Shown here: piece after piece, positions 35,808 through 46,339 of the stretch
Numbering within the stretch: the first letter of the stretch is position 1
Layout: each line of letters begins with the position of its first letter
Source of the DNA: Cinnamomum chago
Taxonomy: Eukaryota; Streptophyta; Magnoliopsida; Laurales; Lauraceae
Reading direction: 5' to 3'
Assembly (NCBI GenBank): GCA_038049695.1
Contig: CP142451.1
Span: 32,472,001 to 32,536,000 of the forward strand
Length of the DNA stretch: 64,000 nucleotides
The notes under the pieces: generated by a model
What the model was told of the DNA's origin: nothing
The model's database searches: none
What the model saw: only the letters and a program-made list of their open reading frames with translations
Position numbers and translations under genes: made by a program

Positions 35808-37650
35808 TGTTAGGAACTTTGTGTATTGCAATTTGATGGATGCATTATCATTCAAGCATAATTTGATTTATAAAAACATGAAATCTTGATTTACACATGC
35901 ATTGTTTTTAAGATATTGATTTATGCATGTTTTGTTTTTAAACTTGGATGCATTTTAATTTGAAAAGAAGTTTTACCAAATCAAGCTAGCCTATGTTTTA
36001 AATCTTTCAAATCTTTTTAGGCTTTTTATGTTTCATGTTTTTAAACCTCTTAGTTTGATTTAAAACATGATTCCAAGCTTTATTCAGTGGCCCAGAAGTC
36101 CCCATATAAAAATACTTTGAAAAATGCATGTTAGGGAATTTTTGGTCCTAGGCCAGGTCGACCCGCAGTGGGCTCGGTCGACCGGCCCAACAGAGGACCC
36201 GGTCGACTGAGCCCACTGGGGTCGACCGAGATAGAGCCGTTGTGGCTCCTGTCAAACGGCCAATTTTATGACCGTTGTGAAGGCCAGGTCGACCCGGGGG
36301 TCATGGGGTCGACCAGGGACTAGCCGTTGGGCTGTTTTTGGGTATAAATAGTGGTTCATTCCTTTGAAAAGTTTGATGATCAAGAGACCCTCCTTGAGAG
36401 GTTTTGAGGCCAATCAAAGGGAAATGAACTAAGGGATGAAGGGGATCATTAGGAAAGATAAAGCTTGGATTAATGAAGTTAAATCTCTAAGTAAGCTTTA
36501 CTTTTTTTAATCATATGTTTTCATGCTTTGCTTTATTTATTGGTAAATCTTTTCTAGCATGATAAACTATGATTTGTTGTATCCTTAACATGTTTATGTT
36601 TTGAATTGATTTATTGTTTTGGATGCATCACCTTAATTCAATCCAAGTAGTACTTTAATTGGTAAATCTAAGTAGATCATGTTAATGAAAGAATCTTTGA
36701 GATTATATGTAACACGATTCCTATACTTGGTTGAATCTATGGTTGTTGTTTTTCATCATAAGAAAATCACTTTCAAATATAACTTATGTTTTGGATTCAA
36801 AATCTTTACAAATCTATGTAACTTTGTTTTAAAGTTTCACAACTTGCTTTGCTTTGATAGGTATATCATTTTCAAGTTGTATTTATAATTACATATGATT
36901 TGTCCCCTAATTTCAATCAAATCTATTTTTATGTTTTATGAGCTACATTGTTGATTTGATTGACATCCCTATGCATCACATGTTTTGTGCTTAGAATTTC
37001 ACAACTTGTTTAGGATACAAATGTATATCTTTTACAAGTTATTTTTAACATGTGATTATCATTCTTTCCTCAATCATAAATGTTTTTATGAGCTAAAACT
37101 TTCAAAAGCCTTAGGCATACATTTACGAGTTTTCATTTTAAAATTGATTGAGGACATCATACATACACATTGTTTGTGTGTGTATGAATTAGTTTTTCAC
37201 TTTCATAACCGCCTATTTAAGAGGCATTGTAATGAGCTAAATTGTATCTCCATCAAGTGTATTTTAGACACTATTTAGAGAGATAACCAACCATTGGTTG
37301 AAGAGGTTATTGCTTAGCCTAAGAAAAGCATAATGTATAGGTTGATGTTAAGCCTTGAAAAACATCATTGTAAAGGTTATTGCTTAGCCTATTGAAAAGC
37401 ATAAATAGTGGAAATCCGGTGGGGTGTTGGATCACAAGCCGGTAGTGGATGTAGGCATTGAGGCCGAACCACTATAAATCCTTGTGTGATGGTGTTTGTG
37501 GTGATTGTTTTTATTAAGCTTCCGCATTTTGTTTGATAATGATCACTTGTGACTAGTTTAATTTAAAGAAGTTAAAATTGATTAAAATTGGTCATAATTG
37601 AAGCTCACCCTATTCACCCCCCCTCTAGGGTTCAGATCCTCGGACTTTCA
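35808..37650 (+). repeat. 5' LTR of the family A element
   Basis: 1843 bp, TGTTAGGAAC to GGACTTTCA. Promoter island at 36157-36350, three hairpin units (about 37301-37404), and the ATAGTGG...CCACTAT pair enclosing the conserved block (37405-37475). Confidence 0.9.
36157..36350 (+). promoter_or_regulatory. Family A promoter: six GTCGAC, MSA-like site, TATA
   Basis: GTCGAC occurs at 36157, 36177, 36202, 36221, 36288 and 36308, mostly as GGTCGACC or CGGTCGACCG. TAGCCGTTGGG (36321-36331) is a reversed match to YCYAACGGYYA. GACCGTTG (36270) and AACGG (36255) are further core sites. TATAAATA follows at 36343-36350. The 3' LTR has the same layout at 41163-41358, also with six GTCGAC. Confidence 0.75.
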
Positions 37651-40600
37651 ATTGGTATCAGAGAGAGGTTACTCCATTTTAGGGCTTAACAACCCGGAGT
37701 TGATCCTTTCCAGATGAGAACCCTAGTGTTGTGTTTTATTGCATATCTTTGTAATGATTTCCACTATGATTGAAAATGATATTTCCCCTAGTATCATTGC
37801 ACCACTCTAAGACTTTTTCAAGTTATATCTCCAAGAGTTGGTGAGTCCTCTATATGAACTCTCAAGGACAACCTTTTCAAGACCTTAGGTGAATCCTCAA
37901 AGGTAGACTATTAGACTAACCTTAAGGCCTTGAACCTCTCTAGACCAACCTATTCTTTTTAGTTATATCTAATTGTTGGTCATGTTACATTTGCATTTTA
38001 TTTCTTTATAGTCACATCTCTTAAAATGCAATGTTTCTTTGTGATCATTTGATTTTGTCTACATGAACTTTTAAGTTATAACTCATCGTTTTCAAAATCC
38101 TTTGATTGCAATATTTTCATGATGGATTTGCATTTTGTTCTTATAGTTATATCTCTTGTAGTGCATATCTATTCATGATCAATTGATTGTGATTACAAAA
38201 GCTTTCATAGCTAGATTTTTCATGATTAATTGATGTTGGAAAATTATTTGATGAATGTCTTAGTTAGATCTTTTTTGTAAATCAAATGATTTGAAGCAAT
38301 TTAAGTTTTCCATTGATTTTTCAAGATATATCTCTTGGTATGGAAAATATGTGTTCAATTTGTATGAGTGTCTATTGTCATTTTTAGGATACAAATTGAA
38401 AATTTATAATTGTGCACTTCTTGTTTTTCAAAATCGCTTGCTCATAATTCTATAAATGATTCATTGTTGGAATTGTAAATATTGAAGTGATTTGAAAAAC
38501 TTTGGAAATGTTCTAAGCTTTATTGGTTGTATTTATAGAAGCATTTTCCTTGAATTTATTTCCTTGTGCTTAATTATGATTATATCATTTGGAAGGAAAT
38601 AATTTTTACAAACAATTTGCATCTTTGCTCATTTAGTTACATTCTTTTTATGCAAATTGATTTTGATGTCTTACATTGCTTGGTTGGATATGGTGTCATT
38701 GATTTGCATGTTTGTGCCTAACTTGGTATATATATTTTCATTAATGCAAATTGATGATTGTTTATGTGCTTTATAGTAAAATCTTGTATTTGAGCTTTTT
38801 AAGTACATATGTGATTTAATGTGCTAAGTTCATTTGGTATAAGCCTCATATCCTTTCCATTGCATTGTAAGCTTAGAACATTTGCTAAGAGTGGAGATGT
38901 TGCATGATAGATTAATGGATCATTTTAGATGAATTGGAATTAAACCATTGTTCTTAATAGGTATATCCATTTATGTGGTCCATCTTCATCTTTATGCGAT
39001 CCATGATGTCCCTCTAACTCCATACCCTCTTGTGCTTGCTTAGTTATATTCTTTATTGATGATATGGTATGAGTTAGATCTTGAGTGTTGATTGATCCTC
39101 TCTATGCAAATGTCAAATCGTTCTATGTATGGTTGTGTTATTTATTATATTTGTAGAAACCATACTAGAACTCAAATCCATCGTCTATGCCTCTAGTCAT
39201 TTCTTTTTGGATGGTTATGATGTTGATTCATGTATATTCTCTACGTGATGTCATCCTTGTGCATGTTTCAACATCATAGTAGTGATATCTTAATCATATG
39301 AAACTCTTTGAAATCCATTCCTCGTATTTCTATATGTTTGATGGATATCTTAGTTGTTGAATTCATAAGATTTAGTCACTTTCAAAATTGCATGCATTAC
39401 AAAGTTATATCCTTTTGCATTGCAATTTATCTTGTTCATCACTATGCTCATAAGGTATATCTTTAAAAGTGATGAATATCCTTGTATGATGCTTGATGGA
39501 ATTTTGTGTTTGCCACATTCTTTCTCTTTATCATGTTGTCAAATTCAATTGGTTTCAATTGGTATAATTTTCGATTGATTTGATTTCTTGTGAATGTAAT
39601 CAACCTTGTGTACATTGGATTGAACTTAATAGTAATATATTTGTTCCATGTCACACTCCATTAGCATCATAATTTCCATGTTTGCCACCTCTCTTGCTCA
39701 TATAGGTATATCTCATGACCACCATGTTTATGTGATCATAAGCTTGGTTGGTTATTAGTTGAGGTTGGCTTCATGTTTGAATTTCATTTCACTCATCTTG
39801 CACTTGATAGTCACATTTTTTGATTGAATGAAATGATTTCAAAACTTTCATAGCATATGATTTTCATAGTTAAATTATTTAATGCTATGTTTAGTAAACC
39901 CCATTTCATCATGGATAGCTCTAATTTGGATTTATCTTAATAGTTATATCCTTTATAACTCCATTTTAGAGTGATTGTTTTAATAGACTTATCCTTAAAT
40001 CTCAATTGGTATTCTTTGTTTTTCCAATTGGTATCCATGATTGCTTTTTTCATTGACCTTGCTCTCTTTTGGTAATTTGATCATATTGAGCTTTATAGTT
40101 AAACTTGTCTAATCCTTTCCTTGAAGTTTTTCCCTCAATTGGTTAAATCATCTTCTTCTTGCACCAAATAGTTAAATCTTAGTCAACATGTTGACAAAAG
40201 GAGAGAATGGATTGAGGGGGAGTGTAAACCTTCATAGGAAGTATTAGTTTTGATCAAATTCACCATTGGATTGACTTTGAACCCTTAGAGATTAATTCCA
40301 CACATGATATCCTGTTATGTATTTCATTTTCGAGTTATTTTGTTAACAGGTGCTACTAAAAGGTATTTTCCTTATTTCATGTGTGTAGATACCTTTGTAA
40401 TTTAATGTCAAAGGGGGAGAGAGCATTCAAGTTCTCTAAAGGGGAAGAGAATGTCCAAGCTTCCTAAGGGGAGATATTGTATTATCTTCTATAAGGGGAG
40501 AGAATGCATATCTTGCCAAAGGGAGAGAGAGGCATGGTCAAAGGGGGAGAGGCAGAAGAAAGAAAGCTTGGGAGCTAAAGAAGATGCTTGGCTAAAGAGA

Positions 40601-40793
40601 GAAAGATGAAAAGAAAGCTTGAAGAATGATCAAGCTCCAAGCATCAAGAAGATTGAAGAAAAAGACCCAAAGCCCAAGCTAAGAGAAGAAGCATCCAAGA
40701 GATTTCAAGACTTGTCCAGCTTAGGGGTAGCTGAAGACTTAGTGTGTATATTCAGTGGTGAGTGAGTTGCCATCAAATTGCAAAGGCGGAGAC
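37651..40793 (+). other. Non-coding interior of the family A element
   Basis: AT-rich, without protein-coding signal. The word AGTTATAT(C/T), or a close variant with GGTATATC, recurs ten or more times, for example at 37821, 37961, 38145, 39041, 39403 and 39942. The last 400 bases (about 40411-40793) are purine-rich with repeated AAAGGGGGAGAG blocks, like the extended purine tracts at the 3' end of copia interiors. Confidence 0.7.
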
Positions 40794-42692
40794 TGTTAGG
40801 AACTTTGTGTATTGATATTTGATGGATGCATTATCATTCAAGCATCATTTGATTTACACACATATGCATTGATTTATAAAAACCTGAAATCTTGATTTAC
40901 ACATGCATTGTTTTTAAGATATTGATTTATGCATGTTTTGTTTTTAAACTTGGATGCATTTTAATTTGAAAAGAAGTTTTACCAAATCAAGCTAGCCTAT
41001 GTTTTAAATCTTTCAAATCTTTTTAGGCCTTTTATGTTTCATGTTATTAAACCTCTTAGTTTGATTTAAAACATGATTCCAAGCTTGATTCAGTGGCCCA
41101 AAAGTCCCCATATAAAAATACTTTGAAAAATGCATGTTAGGGAATTTTTGGTCCTAGGCCAGGTCGACCCGCAGTGGGCTCGGTCGACCGGGTCCCAACA
41201 GAGGACCCGGTCGACCGAGCCCACTGGGGTCGACTGGGATAGAGCCGTTGTGGCTCCTGTCAAACGGCCAGTTTTATGACCGTTGTGAAGGCCAAGTCGA
41301 CCCGGGGGTCATGGGGTCGACCGAGGACTAGCCGTTGGGCTGTTTTTGGGTATAAATAGTGGTTCATCCCTTTGAAAAATTTGATGATCAAGAGGCCCTC
41401 CTTGAGAGGTTTTGAGGCCAATCAAAGGGAAATGAACTAAGGGATGAAGGGGATCCGGATCATTAGGAAAGATAAAGCTTGGATTAATGAAGTTAAATCT
41501 CTAAGTGAGCTTTACTTTTCTTAATCATGTGTTTTCATGCTTTCCTTTATTTATTGGTAAATCTTTTCTAGCATGATAAACTATGATTTGTTGTGTCCTT
41601 AACATGTTTATGTTTTGAATTGATCTATTGTTTTGGATGCATCACCTTGATTCAATCCAAGTAGTACTTTAATTGGTAAATCTAAGTAGATCATGTTAAT
41701 GAAAGAATCTTTGAAATTATATGTAACATGATTCCTATACTTGGTTGAATCTATGGTTGTTGTTTTTCATCATAAGAAAATCACTTTCAAATATAACTTA
41801 TGTTTTGGATTCAAAATCTTTACAAATCTATGTAATTTTGTTTTAAAGTTTCACAACTTGCTTTGCTTTGATAGGTATATCATTTTCAAGTTGTATTTAT
41901 AATTACATATGATTTGTCCCCTAATTTCAATCAAATCTATTTTTATGTTTTATGAGCTACATTGTTGATTTGATTGACATCCCTATGCGTCACATGTTTT
42001 GTACTTAGAATTTCACAACTTGTTTAGGATACAAATGTATATCTTTTACAAGTTATTTTTAACATGTGATTAGCATTCTTTCCTTAATCATAAATGTTTT
42101 TATGAGCTAAGACTTTCAAAAGCCTTAGGCATACATTTACGAGCTTTCATTTTAAAATTGATTGAGGACAGCATACATACACATTGTGCATTCATCTTTA
42201 CATTCATAGTGTGTGTGTGTATGAATTAGTTTTTCACTTTCATATCCACCTATTTAAGAGGCATTGTAATGAGCTAAATTGTATCTCCATCAAGTGTATT
42301 TTAGACACTACTTAGAGAGATAACCAACCATTGGTTGAAGAGGTTATTGCTTAGCCTAAGAAAAGCATAATGTATAGGTTGATGTTAAGCCTTGAAAAAC
42401 ATCATTGTAAAGGTTATTGCTTAGCCTATTGAAAAGTATAAATAGTGGAAATCCGGTGGGGTGTTGGATCACAAGCCGGTAGTGGATGTAGGCATTGAGG
42501 CAGAACCACTATAAATCCTTGTGTGATGGTGCTTGCTTTATGGTGATTGTTTTTATTAAGCTTCCGCATTTTGTTTGATAATGATCACTTGTGACTAGTT
42601 TAATTTAAAGAAGTTAAAATTGATTAAAATTGGTCATAATTGAAGCTCACCCTATTCATCCCCCCTCTAGGGTTCGGATCCCCGGACTTTTA
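40794..42692 (+). repeat. 3' LTR of the family A element
   Basis: 1899 bp, TGTTAGGAAC to CCGGACTTTTA. It has GTCGAC at 41163, 41183, 41210, 41230, 41296 and 41316, the reversed MSA-like TAGCCGTTGGG at 41329-41339, and TATAAATA at 41351-41358. The hairpin units and the conserved terminal block are kept. Confidence 0.9.
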
Positions 42693-42697
42693 CTTCC

Positions 42698-43760
42698 TGC
42701 AACAATGTAATATTCAACCTCAGATTATCAATAGAGAAGTCGAAGTCTGTTTTTTACTATGCCAAGCCACTAGATTATTCCCGACAAAGAAGCATCCACC
42801 AGAAGTACTTTTTCGATCATCAACGCATCCAACCGAATCAGCATCAGAGTATCCAACGACAGTCGTGTTGGTATCTTTTGACATCCAAATTCCAAATTCA
42901 ACAGTTCCACAGATGTATTCCAAAATTCGTTTCACAGCTTGAACATGAGACAACTTTGGTTTTGATTGATATCTAGCACAAACTCCAACACTGTAAGCAA
43001 TGTCAGGACGACTCGTAGTAAGGTAGAGAAGACTACATATCATGCTTCTGTAAGCTTTCTCATCAGTGTCCTGTCCACTAACATCAAGACTGATTTTGGC
43101 GGTTGTGCTCATTGGTGTCCTAGCATGTTTTGAAGATTGTATTCCAAATTTTTTCAACAATTCTCTGGCATATTTTGGCTGAGAGATGAAAATACCAGAT
43201 GGAGTTTGTTTGATTTGCAATCCCAAAAAGAAATAAAGTTCACCAACCATACTCATTTCAAATTCACTTGTCATTCTTCTAGCAAACTTATCAGCCAGTA
43301 ATTCAGATGTAGATCCAAAAATGATGTCATCAACATAGACTTGTGCAATGACAATGTTGTTCTTGTCTTGTTTGATGAACAAAGTTTTATCTACGCTTCC
43401 TCTTTGAAATCCATGACCAATTAGAAAAACTGTCAATCTTTCATACCATGCTCTTGGTGCTTGTTTCAAACCATATAGTGCCTTTTTCAATTTATAAACA
43501 TGATCAAGATAATGAGAATCTTCAAATCCTTTCGGTTGCTCAACATACACTACCTCATTCAGAAAGCCATTAAGGAAGGCACTCTTGATATCCATTTGAA
43601 ACAGTGTTATATTCAGAAAACAAGCAATAGCAAGTAACAATTGCACTGATTCAAGTCTAGCAACAAGGGCAAAAGTTTCATCAAAATCTATACCTTCAAC
43701 TTGGGTATAACTCTGGGCTACTAGACGGGCTTTGTTTCTAATTACGGATCCAGTGTTCAT
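42698..43760 (-). pseudogene. SIRE-like element RT and RNase H, first part (fossil)
   Basis: Copia RT and RNase H in one frame. The RT shows RNKARLVAQSYTQVEGIDF, MDIKSAFLNGFLNEVVYVEQ, LKKALYGLKQAPRAWYERL and VYVDDIIFGST, in the order known for copia RT. RNase H follows (GYSDADSVGCVDDRKSTSGG, NLVAWHSKKQTSTSL). The rest of the RNase H lies on the far side of the family A element, at 35802-35500 (LLWMKQMLQDYGIEQETMTV, KHIDIRHHFIRDLVEE, IPTESQLADIFTKPLD). Confidence 0.9.
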
Positions 43761-44299
43761 CCTATTGATTAAGGCTTTAGCTTATTCCAACTCAACAAGC
43801 ACCATTCTTGATTTTCTAGCAACATTATCTTTTTTAGATTTGCAAACATTCAACTCTTTTCGCAAATTCTTCAATTCAGACTCAGCCCTTTGATTTTTCT
43901 GTTGAAGCTGGACATTTTCTTCACCTGCAACAATCAATTTGTTAGACAAAATTGTTCGTTGTTCTTCCAATTGTTTTACCTTTGACTGAGAGTCTGTCCA
44001 GGTTGCCTGCAGAGACAAGTTCTTTTCTTCCACGACTTTCAATTTCAAAGCCCTCTTTTCACTGATTTGACATTTGGAGGGATTCTTGTAGCAACTTTTG
44101 ATAGTTTTCTTCTCCCTCTTGTTCTTCATCAGAAATATCGTTAATTTCTAAATCATCTTCGGATTTAGATTCCTATGCAGATGAAACAACAGACAAAGCA
44201 ACAAAAGCAATATACTTTCCCGACTCACTCGAAAGAGATTCAGGCTCAGATCCATCCTCATTTGAATGTTCATCCCAGGCAACATTTAATGCCTTATTT

Positions 44300-45300
44300 T
44301 TGTTCTTTTCCCTTCAATTGGCACACTTAGAAGCTGTGTGTCCATATCCTTGACACTCAAAGCATTTAATTTGCTTATTTGTACCCTTTGATCGATTATG
44401 TTCTGTTTTTGGTACAAATTTTCCCTTAAAAGGTGCCTTCGGGTTTGATGTATCTTTCTTGTTGAAGGTCTTGCTATTCTTCCAGATCTTCTTCAGTTTT
44501 CTTGCGAGATATGCTTCAAACTTTTCATCATCTATATCACTACCTGGATCACTTAATTCAGGATCCTCGACTGAATTAGAGGACATTAGTGCAATGTCCT
44601 TCCCTTTTTGCTGCGGGCAGTGATTTGCCTCAAAAGTCTATAAATTTCCAACTAGTTCTTCAACAGATATTGAGTTTAGATCCTGGTGCTCCTCATTGGC
44701 AACGACTTTTGGACGAAACCTTTCAGGGAGAGACCTCAAAATCTTTTTAACAACCTTAGATTGAGGAACCGGCTCTCCTAAAGTATGGCATGAATTGACA
44801 ATTTTGGACAATTTTTTGTTAAAATCATTAAAAGTTTCAGATTCTTTCATGCGAATCGTTTCAAAAGCCGTTGTTAGATTCTGGAGTTTTGTTTGCTTAA
44901 CAATATTTGTTCCTTCATGAACAGTTTGAAGCAAATCTCATGCAGCCTTTGCAGTCGAACAAGCAGAAACCATTGTACGTGGAAAACCCTACTCGTGGAA
45001 AACATGCAGCCTTCAGATCTTGTTAACTGAAACTCAGTGGGAGTAACTCCATTGTAAATAGCATGAATGACCTTATTATTGCAATTTGATTTGGCATTTT
45101 CATCAGCGGACCATTGTGCTTTGGGTTTTGGTTTTGTTTGTCCTTCAACGACTATTGTGGGTTCTGTATATCCATCAACCACAATATCCCAGACCTGGTC
45201 ATCGATGGCCTATAGGAAAGCTATCATTCTTGGTTTCCAATATGAGTAATTTGATCCATCTAGAGGGGGGGCCTTGTTGGTAGAAGTTCATTCTCTATTG
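44300..45300 (-). pseudogene. SIRE-like element gag (fossil)
   Basis: Capsid words VWDIVVDGYTEPTIV, NCNNKVIHAIYNGV, TVHEGTNIVKQTKLQNLTTA, FETIRMKESETFNDFNKKLS and KILRSLPERFRPKV are those of copia gag (UBN2 type). A zinc knuckle follows (CFECQGYGHTASKC, CX2CX4HX4C, about 44330-44371). The fragment at 19987 is a related gag. Confidence 0.85.
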
Positions 45301-45363
45301 ATATCCATAAGAGATCAGTAAATTGATCGCACAATAATTAGTGTAACCTGCTCTGATACCAAT

Positions 45364-46339
45364 TGAAAATACTTAAACTTGCCTTAACACAGGCAGAGGT
45401 CCCAATATCACGATCTCAGACGAATATCAAGTAAACGTGTTTAAACTAATAATTAACCCTAGTCCAGATTAAGCAATTAAACCACAACAGAGAAGGACAT
45501 ACGGATTTATACGTGGAAAACCCTACTCGAGAAAAAAACCACGGGCCTTACCGTCAAGGCCAATAGACAACCAAGCACTATGTAAAACTTGAAGATTACA
45601 AGATACTTACAACCCTTCTCAGTTGTTGACTCAACCTAAGGACTGCTTCAGATCTTGTTGACTGCTCGTCACGAATCTTCACCGTGCTTGAACAAAGGAG
45701 TCTTCAAGAAAAGCGATGGAATCAGACCAAGACTTGAATCATCAGCGCAACAGCAGAATAGTAAGCCTTGGGGCAAAACAATGGATCTCTCAAACTCTCT
45801 CACACATATTTCTTCTAATTCGGGGTGGTGTTGAGAGGAAAGATGAAGAGCCTATTTATAAAAGATAATTCGTGTATCTGTGGCTTCTTCAAACAGGTAA
45901 CTTCCTTCAAAGAATTTAGTAAGAGAAGTTCGTCCAGATTTAGAATTCCTAGGTTCGCTCGAGCGGACTGCTCTCTGGAAACAGACGTTCAGCGCATTGC
46001 TGGGTCGAGCGAAGGTAGAAGTGTGGTCGAGCGAACAACTCTCTGTGAGGGGTTCGCTCGAGCGATCATCGAGCGAACCACTTTCTGTCTTCAAATACTT
46101 CATTCCAGAACCTGGAAGGGTCGAGCGCACGCATTGATGGGTCGAGCGAACTAGATTCTGTTTGGTCCGCTCGAGCGAAGGAACGTTCGCTCAAGCGACC
46201 ATTGTAAAACTTCAGAATCTGGACTCTTTGGAAATCTTTTTATTTGAAACTCTGGCAGTCATTTCCTAAACTCGATACATGATTAAAGAATCTCAGTTTT
46301 ATCCAATAACCTATGAATTAGCCAACTAAGATCTTTACA
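45364..46339 (-). repeat. SIRE-like element 5' LTR
   Basis: 976 bp, TGTAAAGATCTTAGTT to TATTTTCA on the minus strand. The PBS (TGGTATCAGAG, reversed at 45351-45361) adjoins it. It has the TCGAGCGA cluster at 45954-46200 and a TATA box near 45852. Confidence 0.9.

Larger units (their letters stand above)
35808..42692 (+). mobile_element. Complete non-coding family A element (LARD-like)
   Basis: Two LTRs of family A (35808-37650 and 40794-42692) with a perfect target-site duplication CTTCC (35803-35807 and 42693-42697). A copia-type PBS, TGGTATCAGAG (37653-37663), follows the 5' LTR, and a purine-rich stretch precedes the 3' LTR. The 3.1-kb interior encodes no gag or pol that I can find. This fits a large retrotransposon derivative that would depend on proteins from another element. 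It splits the RNase H of the SIRE-like element, so it inserted later. The two LTRs look only a few percent different apart from one small indel near the start, which suggests a recent insertion. Confidence 0.9.
30034..46339 (-). mobile_element. SIRE-like Ty1/copia element, itself split by a family A element
   Basis: A minus-strand element with LTRs at 45364-46339 (5') and 30034-31015 (3'). Both start TGTAAAGATCTTAGTT and end TTTAAGTATTTTCA on that strand. Flanks GAAAC and AAAAC match at four of five bases. The PBS is TGGTATCAGAG (45351-45361 reversed) and a purine tract lies at about 31016-31029. Recognised parts: gag (about 45300-44300, with knuckle CFECQGYGHTASKC), a coiled-coil linker (44129-43782), RT/RNase H (43760-42698, continued at 35802-35500) and an extra reading frame (32458-31598). 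I do not recognise protease or integrase. Extra coding capacity after pol suggests the SIRE/Maximus lineage. It is broken. The LTRs differ by a few percent by eye, so insertion was fairly recent. Confidence 0.85.

Noticed and set aside
36679-37278. Open frames inside the family A LTR
   Set aside because: They lie in the long AT-rich LTR, are not kept in the other LTR copies, and show no known domain.
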